Source: JANMDU01 sp043777675 (GTDB taxonomy: Bacteria; Pseudomonadota; Gammaproteobacteria; Burkholderiales; Burkholderiaceae_C). From it: a DNA stretch of 64,000 nt. Position numbers and translations under genes: made by a program. The stretch is from contig JAYWHR010000067.1 in assembly GCA_043777675.1 (NCBI GenBank), forward strand, positions 1-64,000, in the 5' to 3' direction. The notes beneath the pieces are model-generated. The model was not told the origin of the DNA. It did no database searches and saw only the letters and a list, made by a program, of their open reading frames with translations. Shown piece after piece: positions 41,431 through 50,856 of this stretch (positions within the stretch are counted from its first letter, which is position 1; each line of letters starts with the position of its first letter).

Positions 41431-42236
41431 GCCGTATCCAAAATTGCATGGCGGCATTGAAAGCACAAAATCGCCAAGCCCTGATCCCCTACGTCACCGC
41501 CGGCTTCCCTTACCGAGACATCACACCTGATTTGATGCATGCGATGGTCGGCGCAGGCGCAGACATCATTGAACTCGGCGTTCCGTTTTCCGACCCTTCA
41601 GCCGACGGCCCCGTGATCCAAAAGGCTGGGGATCGCGCCTTGGCACTTGGCATCGGCATGACGCAAGTGCTCGATATGGTCAAAACCTTCCGCACGAAAG
41701 ATGCCAACACACCTGTGGTGCTCATGGGCTATGCGAACCCGGTAGAACGCTATGACTTGAAGCACGGTGCAGATGCGTTCATTCGAGATGCCGCAGCTGC
41801 AGGCGTAGATGGCGTGCTCATTGTGGACTACCCGCCCGAGGAATGCGCAGAGTTTGCTACAAAACTAAGAGCAGCCAACCTCGATCTGATTTTCCTACTC
41901 GCCCCAACGTCCACCGAGAAACGCATGAAGTTGGTTGGCTCCCTAGCCAGCGGCTATGTCTATTACGTATCACTCAAGGGTGTAACGGGCTCTGGCGCAT
42001 TGGATACACAAGCCGTCTCACTTGCCGTGCCGCACATCAAACAGTTCGTGAACGTTCCCGTTGGTGTGGGTTTCGGCATCCGCGATGCCGCCTCGGCCAA
42101 AGCAGTAGCGGCAGTCAGCGATGCCGTGGTGATCGGCAGCCGCTTGATCCAGCTTATTGAAGATCAACCGCATGAAAAAGTCGCTTCTACGGCGGCTCAG
42201 TTTTTGCGGGAGATTCGCATTGCGATAGACTCCTAA
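41427..42236 (+). CDS. trpA: Tryptophan synthase alpha chain
   Basis: The subunit cleaves indole-3-glycerol phosphate to indole. It has 269 residues. Catalytic Glu is in DIIELGVPFSDPSADGPVIQ and Asp in VLIVDYPPEE. The phosphate-binding motifs GVGFGIRD and VIGSRLIQLIE are present. The start overlaps trpB by four bases. The operon has no trpC, trpD or trpE in this window. Confidence 0.97.
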   Translation: MSRIQNCMAALKAQNRQALIPYVTAGFPYRDITPDLMHAMVGAGADIIELGVPFSDPSADGPVIQKAGDRALALGIGMTQVLDMVKTFRTKDANTPVVLMGYANPVERYDLKHGADAFIRDAAAAGVDGVLIVDYPPEECAEFATKLRAANLDLIFLLAPTSTEKRMKLVGSLASGYVYYVSLKGVTGSGALDTQAVSLAVPHIKQFVNVPVGVGFGIRDAASAKAVAAVSDAVVIGSRLIQLIEDQPHEKVASTAAQFLREIRIAIDS

Positions 42237-42291
42237 TCGCCTCAATCACTTAAATTCACGACTTCAACCTACCACCTTTCGGAGACTTGAT

Positions 42292-43164
42292 ATGTCTTGG
42301 CTAGAAAAACTCCTGCCCTCAAGAATTGAGCAAACTGACCCAACAGAGCGGCGCAGTATTCCTGAAGGGCTGTGGACGAAATGCCCGGCTTGTGAAGCGG
42401 TGCTTTTCAAGACCGATTTGGAGCACAGCCAAATGGTATGCCCGAAGTGCGGTCATCACCACCGCATTGGTGCACGCGCACGGCTTAGCGCTTTTTTAGA
42501 TGCAGAAGGTCGCTACGAAATTGGGCAGGAAATCATCCCAGTCGATGCGCTCAAGTTCAAAGACAGTCGCAAATATTCAGAGCGTTTGAAACAAGCGATG
42601 AACGAGACCGGTGAGACAGATGCTCTGATTGTGATGGGTGGCGCAGTTCGCAGCCTCGAGGTGGTTGCCGCTTGCTTTGAATTCGATTTTATGGGCGGCT
42701 CTATGGGCTCGGTCGTGGGCGAGCGCTTTGTGCGCGGTGTAGAAACCGCCGTTGAGCAAAAAGTACCTTTCATCTGCTTCACAGCTACGGGAGGAGCGCG
42801 CATGCAAGAGGGCTTGCTATCGCTGATGCAAATGGCCAAAACCAATGCTGCGCTTACCCGCCTTGCCAAAAAAGGTCTGCCTTACATCAGTGTGCTCACC
42901 GATCCAACGATGGGCGGCGTGAGCGCCGGTTTTGCTTTCGTCGGTGATGTGGTGATTGCAGAGCCGAAAGCCCTGATTGGCTTTGCCGGCCCGCGCGTGA
43001 TTGAAAACACCGTGCGCCAGACCTTGCCTGAAGGCTTCCAGCGCGCGGAATTCCTCGTCGAGAAAGGCGCTGTAGATTTCATTTGTGATCGCCGCGAACT
43101 GCGCGCAAAAATTGCTTCCGTGCTGGCCATGCTGCAGCGCCAGCCCGCAGAGGCTGTTTCCTAA
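42292..43164 (+). CDS. accD: Acetyl-CoA carboxylase carboxyltransferase beta subunit
   Basis: The beta subunit makes malonyl-CoA with AccA. It has 290 residues. The zinc ribbon is CPACEAVLFKTD with CPKCGHHHRIG. The crotonase-like core carries FICFTATGGARMQEG and PTMGGVSAGFAFVGDV. A GGAGACTTGAT leader precedes the ATG. The trpFBA-accD order is conserved in Burkholderiales. Confidence 0.97.
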   Translation: MSWLEKLLPSRIEQTDPTERRSIPEGLWTKCPACEAVLFKTDLEHSQMVCPKCGHHHRIGARARLSAFLDAEGRYEIGQEIIPVDALKFKDSRKYSERLKQAMNETGETDALIVMGGAVRSLEVVAACFEFDFMGGSMGSVVGERFVRGVETAVEQKVPFICFTATGGARMQEGLLSLMQMAKTNAALTRLAKKGLPYISVLTDPTMGGVSAGFAFVGDVVIAEPKALIGFAGPRVIENTVRQTLPEGFQRAEFLVEKGAVDFICDRRELRAKIASVLAMLQRQPAEAVS

Positions 43165-43183
43165 ATTCATCTCACGAGTAACT

Positions 43184-43816
43184 GTGGTTCTGAACAATCT
43201 TCCGCTCTTTCCTCTTGGCTCGGTGCTCTATCCAGGCTCCGTGCTTGCGCTGCGCATTTTTGAAGTGCGTTATCTCGATATGATTCGCCGGTGCATAGAA
43301 AATGACGCACCCTTCGGTATCGTCAGCCTCATACAAGGCAAAGAAGTGGCCAAGCCGGGGCTCCACGAGTCCTTCGCGCAAGTAGGCACTATCGCCACAA
43401 TCACGCAGCATGAATCGCCGCAACCTGGCCTGCGTGTGATCCGCTGCCTCGGCCAGCAGCGCTTTCGCACTTCGCGCGTCGAACGCCTAAAACATGGCCT
43501 GTGGGTTGCCGATGTAACTTATTTGCCGGAAGACTCTGTGGTGAGTGTGCCGCAGGAGTTGGCCTCATGCCGCAGCCTGTTTGAAAGCGTGCTTTCGCGC
43601 ATGCCCGAGGATACGCAAGCTGATCTGTTCCCAGGGCAAGCTAGCCTTGCGCAATTGTCTGATTGCAGTTGGCTGGCCAACCGCTGGTGTCAGTTGCTGC
43701 CGCTGCCCCTTGAGATGAAGCAACGCTTGCTAGAGCTCGACAGCCCACTCATCCGCTTGGAGCTGGTCAGCGATCTGCTAGACAAGCTCGGCCTGAGCGA
43801 GCCAAGCGCCTCGTGA
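43184..43816 (+). CDS. Lon N-terminal-domain (LON substrate-binding) protein
   Basis: This 210-residue protein has only the LON N-terminal substrate-binding domain, with LPLFPLGSVLYPGSVLALRIFEVRYLDM, here named by its LPLFPLGSVLYPG start and FEVRYLDMIRRC, and no ATPase or protease. The GTG at 43184 is chosen because the domain begins directly after. Family members are often small soluble proteins of unknown role; a link to proteolysis or fatty-acid metabolism is unproven. It follows accD by 19 bases. Confidence 0.85.
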   Translation: MVLNNLPLFPLGSVLYPGSVLALRIFEVRYLDMIRRCIENDAPFGIVSLIQGKEVAKPGLHESFAQVGTIATITQHESPQPGLRVIRCLGQQRFRTSRVERLKHGLWVADVTYLPEDSVVSVPQELASCRSLFESVLSRMPEDTQADLFPGQASLAQLSDCSWLANRWCQLLPLPLEMKQRLLELDSPLIRLELVSDLLDKLGLSEPSAS

Positions 43817-43830
43817 CCACTATAAAATCT

Positions 43831-43862
43831 ATAGCACTCAGCGCATATTCTATGCCGGCTAT
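43831..43862 (+). repeat. Interspersed palindromic repeat, copy N (edge of the polysaccharide locus)
   Basis: ATAGCACTCAGCGCATATTC then TATGCCGGCTAT is the best consensus copy; the outer arms ATAGC/GCTAT and inner arms GCGCATA/TATGC can pair. It lies between the LON-N gene and the phosphoglycosyl transferase gene. It is the last copy before 62471, so it marks the left border of the repeat-free polysaccharide region. Confidence 0.88.
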
Positions 43863-43888
43863 ATGCCATTTTTTCTTTAATAATCACT

Positions 43889-44449
43889 GTGAAACGTTGT
43901 TTTGATCTACTGCTAGCGCTGATCGCCTTGAGCGTTCTCATCTGGCCCATGCTGCTGGTGGCCATTGCCGTGCGCCTCACTTCCAAAGGCCCAGCCCTCT
44001 ATTGGTCTGATCGCGTCGGCAAAGGCAACTCTCTGTTCAGAATGCCAAAATTCCGCAGCATGCGCACAGACACCCCCGCTGTCGCCACGCATTTGCTGGG
44101 CAACCCTAGAGCATGGCTCACCCCCATCGGCTCCTTCATTCGTAAAACTAGCCTCGACGAGCTCCCCCAACTGTGGTGCATCCTGAGTGGCGACATGAGC
44201 TTCGTCGGCCCCCGCCCTGCACTTTTCAATCAGCACGATTTGATTGAGTTGCGCACAGCTCAAGGCATTCACGCCCTTGTGCCAGGCCTCACAGGTTGGG
44301 CGCAAATCAATGGTCGAGACGAACTCTCCATCCTAGATAAAGTCAGTTTCGATGCCGCTTACTTGCGAACACGCAGTCTCGCGCTAGATATTCAAATCAT
44401 CTGGCGTACTTTCACCCAAGCGCTGCAATCAAGAGGCGTATCCCACTGA
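43889..44449 (+). CDS. Phosphoglycosyl transferase (sugar transferase, PglC/WecP-like)
   Basis: This 186-residue initiating enzyme places the first sugar phosphate on undecaprenyl phosphate. A single N-terminal hydrophobic re-entrant helix (CFDLLLALIALSVLIWPML) is followed by GPALYWSDRVGKGNSLF, FRSMRTDT, and the catalytic DE with SLDELPQLW, then SGDMSFVGPRPAL. This is the monotopic PGT fold. The GTG at 43889 is assigned. It overlaps by one base with the next gene. The sugar is unknown but a bacillosamine- or QuiNAc-type UDP donor fits the neighbour. Confidence 0.88.
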   Translation: MKRCFDLLLALIALSVLIWPMLLVAIAVRLTSKGPALYWSDRVGKGNSLFRMPKFRSMRTDTPAVATHLLGNPRAWLTPIGSFIRKTSLDELPQLWCILSGDMSFVGPRPALFNQHDLIELRTAQGIHALVPGLTGWAQINGRDELSILDKVSFDAAYLRTRSLALDIQIIWRTFTQALQSRGVSH

Positions 44450-46353
44450 TGCCGCCCGCAGCGACACGCCGCATCAATAGCCTGCTGGCTTTGCCACGCA
44501 TCGCCAAAAAAACTCTGGCTGTCATGGCCGACTCTTCTCTGTGCGTCCTCACGGTATGGCTCGCCATCTGTTTTCGCTTCGAAACTTGGGTCACTTTGTC
44601 TGGCTACCAGTGGCTAGCAGTCGCATTATCAATAGCTCTTGCCATACCTCTCCTAACCGCATTTGGCTTCTACCACACTGTCATCCGTTTTGTAGGCCGA
44701 CAAACTATCACTGCTGCATTACGTGCCATTGGTGTTTATGCCGTCATCTATAGCGCTGTTTTCACAGCCTACGGCTTTCCACTCGTTCCGCGCACGATTG
44801 GTGTCTTACAGCCTTTGCTACTGTTAACTGGCCTTGCACTGATTCGCATTTTGGCCAGTCAACTTTTGAGTGAACAATCCATCCCTGCAGTATCCGCTGA
44901 ACAACGACCCAGCGTTTTAATCTATGGTGCTGGTAACTCCGGCCAACAGCTAGCCACCTCTCTTATCTCAAATGGAGACAGGCAGGTCATCGGATTTTTA
45001 GATGACAACGTCAATTTACACAAAGCGCGCATCGCTGGAATTCCCGTCTACGGTCCACATGAATTTTCGAAGCTGAGCGAAAAGTACGCCATCAAAGATG
45101 TCTTACTTGCCATGCCAAGCTTAGCGCGCAGTAGGCGCAACCAGATCATTAAGCTCCTTGGGCAGAGCAGAGTTGCTGTGCGCACTTTGCCCAGCTTGAC
45201 AGACTTAGCTCAAGGCAAGATCCAAGAAAGCGATTTGCGCGAATTGGCGATCGAAGATCTTCTCGGGCGTGATCCAGTTGCGCCTATGGCGGATCTCATG
45301 GAGAACACCATTCGCGGAAAGGTCGTCGTCGTTACTGGCGCAGGTGGCTCCATCGGTAGCGAACTCTGCCGACAAATCGTCAAGCTCGCGCCAAAGCAAC
45401 TCATATTGCTTGAGCAGAGCGAGTTAGCTTTGTACAACATCTTCCAGGAACTCTCTGAGGCAGAGTCGGTTGATCATCAGACCATCAAACCACTGATCGG
45501 AAGCGTACTTGATGGCGCTTTTCTAAAATCGACTTTTGAGCAATATCGACCTGCAACGATCTTTCATGCTGCGGCTTACAAACACGTCCCCTTGGTTGAG
45601 TCCAATCCCGCTGCTGGTTTGAAAAATAACGCGCTTGGCACTGTCACGGTTGCACTGGCCGCCTCTCAAGCCAATGTCAGTGATATGGTCCTCATCAGTA
45701 CAGACAAAGCCGTTAGGCCAACCAATGTTATGGGAGCCAGTAAACGGCTTGCTGAAATTGCATTGCAGGCAATTACGAAAAGTCAAGCACTCTCCAAGCA
45801 ACAAACGCGCTTTTGTATCGTTCGATTCGGCAACGTCTTAGGCTCCTCAGGCTCAGTGGTTCCATTGTTCCGTCAGCAAATCAAGCAAGGGGGCCCTATT
45901 ACATTGACCCACCCTGACATCACTCGCTACTTTATGACCATCCCAGAGGCAGCACAGTTGGTATTACAAGCAGCTGGTATGAATGCAGAGCAAGCGCTTT
46001 CCAACCATGTCTACTTACTCGATATGGGTGAAAGCGTACGAATTTTTGATCTTGCTGTCGCGATGATTCAGCTCAGCGGCCTCAGGCTCAAAGACAGCAA
46101 ACATCCAGACGGCGACATTGCTATTAAGATTACGGGGTTGCGACCTGGTGAAAAGCTCTATGAAGAACTTTTAGTTTCCGGCAATGCCAAGCCGACGCGT
46201 CACCCCCAAATTTTATCAGCTGAAGACTATGTAGATGGCTCGTCAGAGAAAATACTAAAAAGTATTGTCGAATTTTGCGAGAACCCTCAAGACAATGCGC
46301 ACATATCAGCGAAACTTATCGAGTTTAATATCGGCTACACACCCACACGATAA
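44449..46353 (+). CDS. UDP-HexNAc 4,6-dehydratase, membrane type (WbpM/FlaA1/PglF-like)
   Basis: This 634-residue membrane enzyme likely makes UDP-2-acetamido-2,6-dideoxy-4-keto-hexose. The N-terminus has four membrane segments, a Rossmann domain (LIYGAGNSGQQLATSL) and then an SDR catalytic domain with GAGGSIGSELCRQIV, FHAAAYKHVPLVE and STDKAVRPTNVMGASKR, in which Met replaces the usual Tyr as in WbpM-type enzymes. RPGEKLYEELL closes the domain. It fits with the WbpV/WbiG-like SDR at 62353 to supply a 2,6-dideoxy amino sugar. Confidence 0.9.
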   Translation: MPPAATRRINSLLALPRIAKKTLAVMADSSLCVLTVWLAICFRFETWVTLSGYQWLAVALSIALAIPLLTAFGFYHTVIRFVGRQTITAALRAIGVYAVIYSAVFTAYGFPLVPRTIGVLQPLLLLTGLALIRILASQLLSEQSIPAVSAEQRPSVLIYGAGNSGQQLATSLISNGDRQVIGFLDDNVNLHKARIAGIPVYGPHEFSKLSEKYAIKDVLLAMPSLARSRRNQIIKLLGQSRVAVRTLPSLTDLAQGKIQESDLRELAIEDLLGRDPVAPMADLMENTIRGKVVVVTGAGGSIGSELCRQIVKLAPKQLILLEQSELALYNIFQELSEAESVDHQTIKPLIGSVLDGAFLKSTFEQYRPATIFHAAAYKHVPLVESNPAAGLKNNALGTVTVALAASQANVSDMVLISTDKAVRPTNVMGASKRLAEIALQAITKSQALSKQQTRFCIVRFGNVLGSSGSVVPLFRQQIKQGGPITLTHPDITRYFMTIPEAAQLVLQAAGMNAEQALSNHVYLLDMGESVRIFDLAVAMIQLSGLRLKDSKHPDGDIAIKITGLRPGEKLYEELLVSGNAKPTRHPQILSAEDYVDGSSEKILKSIVEFCENPQDNAHISAKLIEFNIGYTPTR

Positions 46354-46355
46354 CT

Positions 46356-47132
46356 ATGACTGACCGTTTATCTCCAGATCGAATTTCTCGCGACGTCCTG
46401 CAGCGCTCTCGACAAATTCATGCTAAAGATGGCAGTCAAGGACTGGACGCACTAGCGAGCCTTCATCAATATCATCTTGCATACACGACGACCTGCCGTT
46501 TGGTAGCTGACGAAGCAAATGTCTTAGATTGGGGTGGGGGTAGTGGCCATTTTTCGTTTTTTCTAAATCGATCAGGTTATAAAACGAGCATTTTTTCGTT
46601 TTCTGACCCTCAGTTTGTACATGCCGAAACAAGCACTGGTCAAATCGCATGCACTGTCGCTGACTCCAGCCAGCCAATTCGCCTACCCTATCCAGACAAC
46701 TACTTTGATACCGTTTTTTCAATTGGCGTGCTTGAGCATGTGCGTGAAACAGGTGGAGACGAGCGTGCATCTCTATCTGAAATTCGCCGCATTCTCAAAC
46801 CTAATGGCATTTTTCTTTGCTACCATTTTCCAAGTAAGGGAAGTTGGATTGAATGGCTCGCGGCAAAGTTAGGCCACTATCATCACCAACATACCTACAA
46901 TCGCACTCAGATCAACACTATTTTTGATGGAATATTACCCATTGCTGAGCTACAGCGCTATGCCCTGCTTCCACGCAATATGCTCCGCCACTTACCGCAG
47001 AGTATCGTCAACAACGCCTTGTTCTGTAGCCTATTCAACGGAATAGATAAAGTTTTATCCAAGTGCTTGCCTTGGCTGACGCAAAATTGGATGATCGTCG
47101 CTCGTAAAGCTCAAGACAATGGTCAGCGCTGA
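46356..47132 (+). CDS. Class I SAM-dependent methyltransferase
   Basis: This 258-residue protein has the SAM-binding motif I VLDWGGGSGHFSFFLN, an acidic residue after strand 2, and a methyltransferase-11-like VFSIGVLEHVRET block. A C-terminal helical part is typical of methyltransferases in O-antigen clusters. Its target is probably a sugar hydroxyl in the polymer. It overlaps the following glycosyltransferase gene by 14 bases. Confidence 0.82.
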   Translation: MTDRLSPDRISRDVLQRSRQIHAKDGSQGLDALASLHQYHLAYTTTCRLVADEANVLDWGGGSGHFSFFLNRSGYKTSIFSFSDPQFVHAETSTGQIACTVADSSQPIRLPYPDNYFDTVFSIGVLEHVRETGGDERASLSEIRRILKPNGIFLCYHFPSKGSWIEWLAAKLGHYHHQHTYNRTQINTIFDGILPIAELQRYALLPRNMLRHLPQSIVNNALFCSLFNGIDKVLSKCLPWLTQNWMIVARKAQDNGQR

Positions 47133-48156
47133 ACTCAACACGGATACGCCTCGCCTGAGCGTATGCGTACCTGCATACGGAAGGCCTGAAGAGTATGCGC
47201 TACTGCTAGAAAGCATTGAAGAGCAGACGCACTATCCGCATGAAGTTCTGATCTGCGAGGATGGCTCACCCGAACGCGATACGTTACGAGAGATGACGGC
47301 ACAGTTTGCCTCGCGCATGCAGCCGCTCGGATTGGCAGTGCGTTTTGTCGAAAATCCGATCAATTTGGGATACGACGGCAATTTGCGTCGTCTTATCGAA
47401 TTAGCCACTGGCACCCATGTCTTTTTTATTGGCAACGACGATTTCATTCTTCCAGACGGCATACACATTGCCCAGACCTTTTTAGCGAAAAACCAAGTGC
47501 TTGCTGCATCGCGAAGTTTCGCGCGCTTTGATCGTGATCCACGCAAGCCTATTGGATATTCCCGACAAATCGCCGTGGATACATCCATTGTTAAATCATC
47601 GCATCCCGCGGGAATGGTGATGCGGATTGGCGGATTTTTTGGTGGCCTTGTATTTGATCGAAAGTGGGCACTAAAGCATTCAACCCAACTGTACGACGGC
47701 ACGCTTTATTATCAAATTTATCTACTCTTAGAAGCCTACTGTCAAGGTACGATTGGTTATATGGCAACGCCTACTGTTGCAGCGCGAGCCGACAATGCTC
47801 CACTCTTTGGCAGTGCAAAATCCGAAAAAAGCCACTTCACGCCTGGCAGATACAACGCTCGGGCAAGAGGTCGAATGTGGGAATCGATACTCAAGATCGC
47901 AGGTGATGTCGAAAGGAAAAATCAAGTGCCATTACTTGTGTCGATGCGACGCGAATTAGCAGGGAGAATGTCATTTCATCTTTTTGAGATGTTTGCCGGA
48001 AGATCAGTAGCAGAGCAAAAAGAGCTCAAAGATGAGCTTATGCGCTTAGACCTGTTTGATCACTGGATGCCTAAATCACTTCATATCATGAATACAATTT
48101 TAGGCTCATACAGCGCATCAGTGTATCGATTGATACGCTACGCTATACAAAGATAA
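47119..48156 (+). CDS. Family 2 glycosyltransferase
   Basis: A 345-residue GT-A transferase with the nucleotide-binding start LSVCVPAYGRPEEY, the DG in LICEDGSPE and the metal-binding DxD as GNDDFILPDG. The C-terminal half is specific. Likely adds one sugar to the lipid-linked repeat unit. Specificity cannot be told. Confidence 0.82.
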   Translation: MVSAELNTDTPRLSVCVPAYGRPEEYALLLESIEEQTHYPHEVLICEDGSPERDTLREMTAQFASRMQPLGLAVRFVENPINLGYDGNLRRLIELATGTHVFFIGNDDFILPDGIHIAQTFLAKNQVLAASRSFARFDRDPRKPIGYSRQIAVDTSIVKSSHPAGMVMRIGGFFGGLVFDRKWALKHSTQLYDGTLYYQIYLLLEAYCQGTIGYMATPTVAARADNAPLFGSAKSEKSHFTPGRYNARARGRMWESILKIAGDVERKNQVPLLVSMRRELAGRMSFHLFEMFAGRSVAEQKELKDELMRLDLFDHWMPKSLHIMNTILGSYSASVYRLIRYAIQR

Positions 48157-48164
48157 CTGCTCAT

Positions 48165-48833
48165 ATGAAACGCCTATTGCAGCAAATCAAGGTCAGTTTT
48201 GAGCGAGAAAAACCACTTTTCGCCATACTCAAAATCTTGCGGTATGGCCTTTATCTAGTGCGTAGTATTCCTCTACGTTGGAGCCTTAATGCACCAGGTT
48301 TATACATCGGTCCAAAATTTTTACTCCTCGGGACGAAGCATCTGACCATTGGAAAAAATTTTTATGCCCATTCCAATTTGTGGATAGAAGCCATACCAGA
48401 ATACAAGGATCAAAAATTCACGCCCTCCATCACTATCGGCGATGACGTCAGTATGGGCGATGCTGTACACATCAGCTGCAACACAAGCATTCACGTAGGC
48501 AATCACGTTTTATTTGGCAGCAACGTGTTTGTTGGAGATCACCACCACGGCAATTACCATGGTAAAAACCAAACAGGTCCAACGCAGCCACCTGCTCAGC
48601 GGCCGCTTTCTCAAGTTGGCGGCATCAGGATTGGAGACCAAGTATGGATCGGAAACAATGTGACGATCGTCGGGTCAGTCACTATAGGGTCAGGCGCCAT
48701 CATTGCAGCAAATAGCGTCGTAACCCACAACGTCTCAGCTTCTACGATGGTGGCAGGCGCGCCTGCAAAACAGATCAAAATTTACGACGTGCAGCAAAGC
48801 GCTTGGCTTTCAACTGCAGCGACTCCAACCTAA
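48165..48833 (+). CDS. Hexapeptide-repeat acyltransferase (LbH fold)
   Basis: This 222-residue protein has many hexapeptide turns: FYAHSNLWIEAI, ITIGDDVSMGDAVHISCNTSIHVGNHVLFGS and the end block IGDQVWIGNNVTIVGSVTIGSGAIIAANSVVTHNV, given here by the short markers IGDDVSMGD and IGDQVWIGNN. A probable catalytic His lies in VGDHHHGNYHG. It resembles acetyltransferases that decorate polysaccharides. Its 3' end overlaps the opposite-strand glycosyltransferase gene by 59 bases. Confidence 0.85.
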   Translation: MKRLLQQIKVSFEREKPLFAILKILRYGLYLVRSIPLRWSLNAPGLYIGPKFLLLGTKHLTIGKNFYAHSNLWIEAIPEYKDQKFTPSITIGDDVSMGDAVHISCNTSIHVGNHVLFGSNVFVGDHHHGNYHGKNQTGPTQPPAQRPLSQVGGIRIGDQVWIGNNVTIVGSVTIGSGAIIAANSVVTHNVSASTMVAGAPAKQIKIYDVQQSAWLSTAATPT

Positions 48834-49815
48834 CAACACAGCTCAAACGATAGACAGCTTTCGATAAAAAGGCATACCAACGAAATAGATTTGTATTTGT
48901 CCTGTCATGCATCCATTTCAGCAGCTTATAGGATAAGTATTTACTTAAGCTAGTTGTGTAAGGCATCTTTTCAGCGGAATCAAATCGACCAAGACTTTCA
49001 TTTTTTAGTTGATAAATTAAGCCTGGCAGGTAGTTTTGAATCAAATCACGCCGTAGAGCCTTCGCCACTTGCAGATCCATGCGTTGTTCGAATTTATGTA
49101 ACGCCTCAGGGTAGCGCTGAGCGAAGACATCGAGCACCTTGTATCCACCAGAATTTCCGCGGCTTGCTACTATGCAAGCCGTTGTGGATTTAATCAGATA
49201 TGCCTCTTCCTTAAGGGCCGACAGTACCCAAGCCATTTGTGGCATTTGTGTTCCTTCAAGCGCTCTTGTGCTAACTCCCGATTGCGTTAGAACACTTTTC
49301 CTGATCACAACACTCGAGAGAAAGGTGAGAGATGTTCCCGCGCTGCGGGCGAGCTGTAATGGCGTGTTTACACAGTTCCATTGTGGTGGCATCGCAAGCA
49401 AGCTAGCAACTTTTAAAACACTTGTCTGGTCTTCCCACTTTGAATCTAAATAGAGCATGTCAGGCTTCGCGGAGCTCAACAGATCAATAACCGCACCTAC
49501 TAAACCTTGAGCAGGCATGTCATCATCGCCAAATATCCAAACGTAATCTGCCTGCGCTTGCTCATAACAACTAAGTATGTTGCCCTCCATACCCAAGCCG
49601 CTTAAATGCCGGACATATTCAAAGTTACTTAGTTTGAAGACATCGTTCTCACAAAGATTAATGTAGTCCACATCAGTAGAGCAATTGTCGAAGACAACTA
49701 CACGGCATGCGTCCAAATTACTCAAACGCTGTGATATTTGACTTTTCAGTGCATTCAATAAGGGCTGCAAAGATGCAAAGCGGTTGAAAGTAGGAATTGA
49801 GATTTGCAAAAGCAC
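48775..49815 (-). CDS. Family 2 glycosyltransferase (minus-strand operon end)
   Basis: A 346-residue GT-A transferase beginning LLQISIPTFNRFASLQPLL with DNCSTDVDYI and the DxD as GDDDMPAQGLVG. It starts at GTG 49815, two bases after the previous gene stop. The last gene of the operon that starts at 61175. Its 3' end is shared, antisense, with the acyltransferase gene. Codon use is AT-richer than the flanking housekeeping genes. Confidence 0.8.
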   Translation of the reverse strand: MLLQISIPTFNRFASLQPLLNALKSQISQRLSNLDACRVVVFDNCSTDVDYINLCENDVFKLSNFEYVRHLSGLGMEGNILSCYEQAQADYVWIFGDDDMPAQGLVGAVIDLLSSAKPDMLYLDSKWEDQTSVLKVASLLAMPPQWNCVNTPLQLARSAGTSLTFLSSVVIRKSVLTQSGVSTRALEGTQMPQMAWVLSALKEEAYLIKSTTACIVASRGNSGGYKVLDVFAQRYPEALHKFEQRMDLQVAKALRRDLIQNYLPGLIYQLKNESLGRFDSAEKMPYTTSLSKYLSYKLLKWMHDRTNTNLFRWYAFLSKAVYRLSCVVRLESLQLKAKRFAARRKF

Positions 49816-49816
49816 T

Positions 49817-50842
49817 TTAAAGTTTCCGTCTTATTTTCTTTATTAGTTCTGCAATGATGAACACAGCAAGAGATGCAAAACGAGTAGATCTCGAGACAAA
49901 GGAAGAATCGCATAACCTAGAATAATTCTTCGTGTAGGAAAAAGCAATCAATAGCAGTTCTTTAAAACTTACCAATCTGCTATCTATTTTGTAGTGACTG
50001 CATAGTTCTTTGTTAGCTAGCAGCTTGCGAAAACCGTTCGTGCTACTGGTCAGCCCGTGCAAAAATATACTAGCCTCAATTCTTCGGCAAGCCCAATACG
50101 TCAACTCCAAGCTATCAAGATGCTTAGCAAAATTCATGGCGACTTTCAACCTGTTTTCAGGCTTAAAGAACGCATCTGAAGAATTTCCATTGGTAATATG
50201 CGACTGAACTTTGGCGGCAGTAGCTGAATCTTCACGCGTGAAAAGCCCACAGCTGTAAATTGCAGCGCCTGCTCTGTTTGCGGATTCTGCCAATAAAAGA
50301 TCGAATGGAAATTGCCCGATCAATTGACTGTCGCGGTATGCTTCCAAGTAATTTGACTTGTTCAAAAGCTCATCGCGAAAAAAGTAGCCGGTTGGGTGAC
50401 GCCATGAATAGCCAACGGCGCGCACCGATTCAAATCCTGGTTCAAATATTCGAGTTGCTTGTTTGGCTTCATCTGAAAACGCGCAGTATCCGCAGCCTAC
50501 CTGTGGAGAATCTTTCAAAAAGTCGATAAATGCCCCCAGCATTTGGTGGTGACAGAAATCTTTATCTGTCATAAACATTTTTACGCGACCTGAGCCATAG
50601 CTTACCGAACGCACCACATTCAACCAACCACCAATATTGGTTGCATTCTGTAGAACATGCAAGCGTGAATCAGTCAAGCTATTTAAACGCGAAAGTGTAT
50701 TGTCATTTGATTGATTGTCAATCACGACGATTTCAAAATCATTGCGCTCGCATAGCAATAACTTGCTCACAATAGTGAAAACGCTTTCCTCACGCTGAAA
50801 TGTAGGAATGCAGATGGACAACACAGGCTGTAAAGATTCCAT
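49817..50842 (-). CDS. Family 2 glycosyltransferase
   Basis: A 341-residue GT-A transferase: LSICIPTFQREESVFTIV, VIDNQSNDNTLSR, the metal site TDKDFCHHQM in place of a clear DxD. The C-terminal region is divergent and hydrophobic. The atypical motif suggests a non-standard donor or acceptor. It sits between the ABC flippase and the next GT2 gene on the same transcript. Confidence 0.78.
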   Translation of the reverse strand: MESLQPVLSICIPTFQREESVFTIVSKLLLCERNDFEIVVIDNQSNDNTLSRLNSLTDSRLHVLQNATNIGGWLNVVRSVSYGSGRVKMFMTDKDFCHHQMLGAFIDFLKDSPQVGCGYCAFSDEAKQATRIFEPGFESVRAVGYSWRHPTGYFFRDELLNKSNYLEAYRDSQLIGQFPFDLLLAESANRAGAAIYSCGLFTREDSATAAKVQSHITNGNSSDAFFKPENRLKVAMNFAKHLDSLELTYWACRRIEASIFLHGLTSSTNGFRKLLANKELCSHYKIDSRLVSFKELLLIAFSYTKNYSRLCDSSFVSRSTRFASLAVFIIAELIKKIRRKL

Positions 50843-50856
50843 CGGTTCAATACTTT

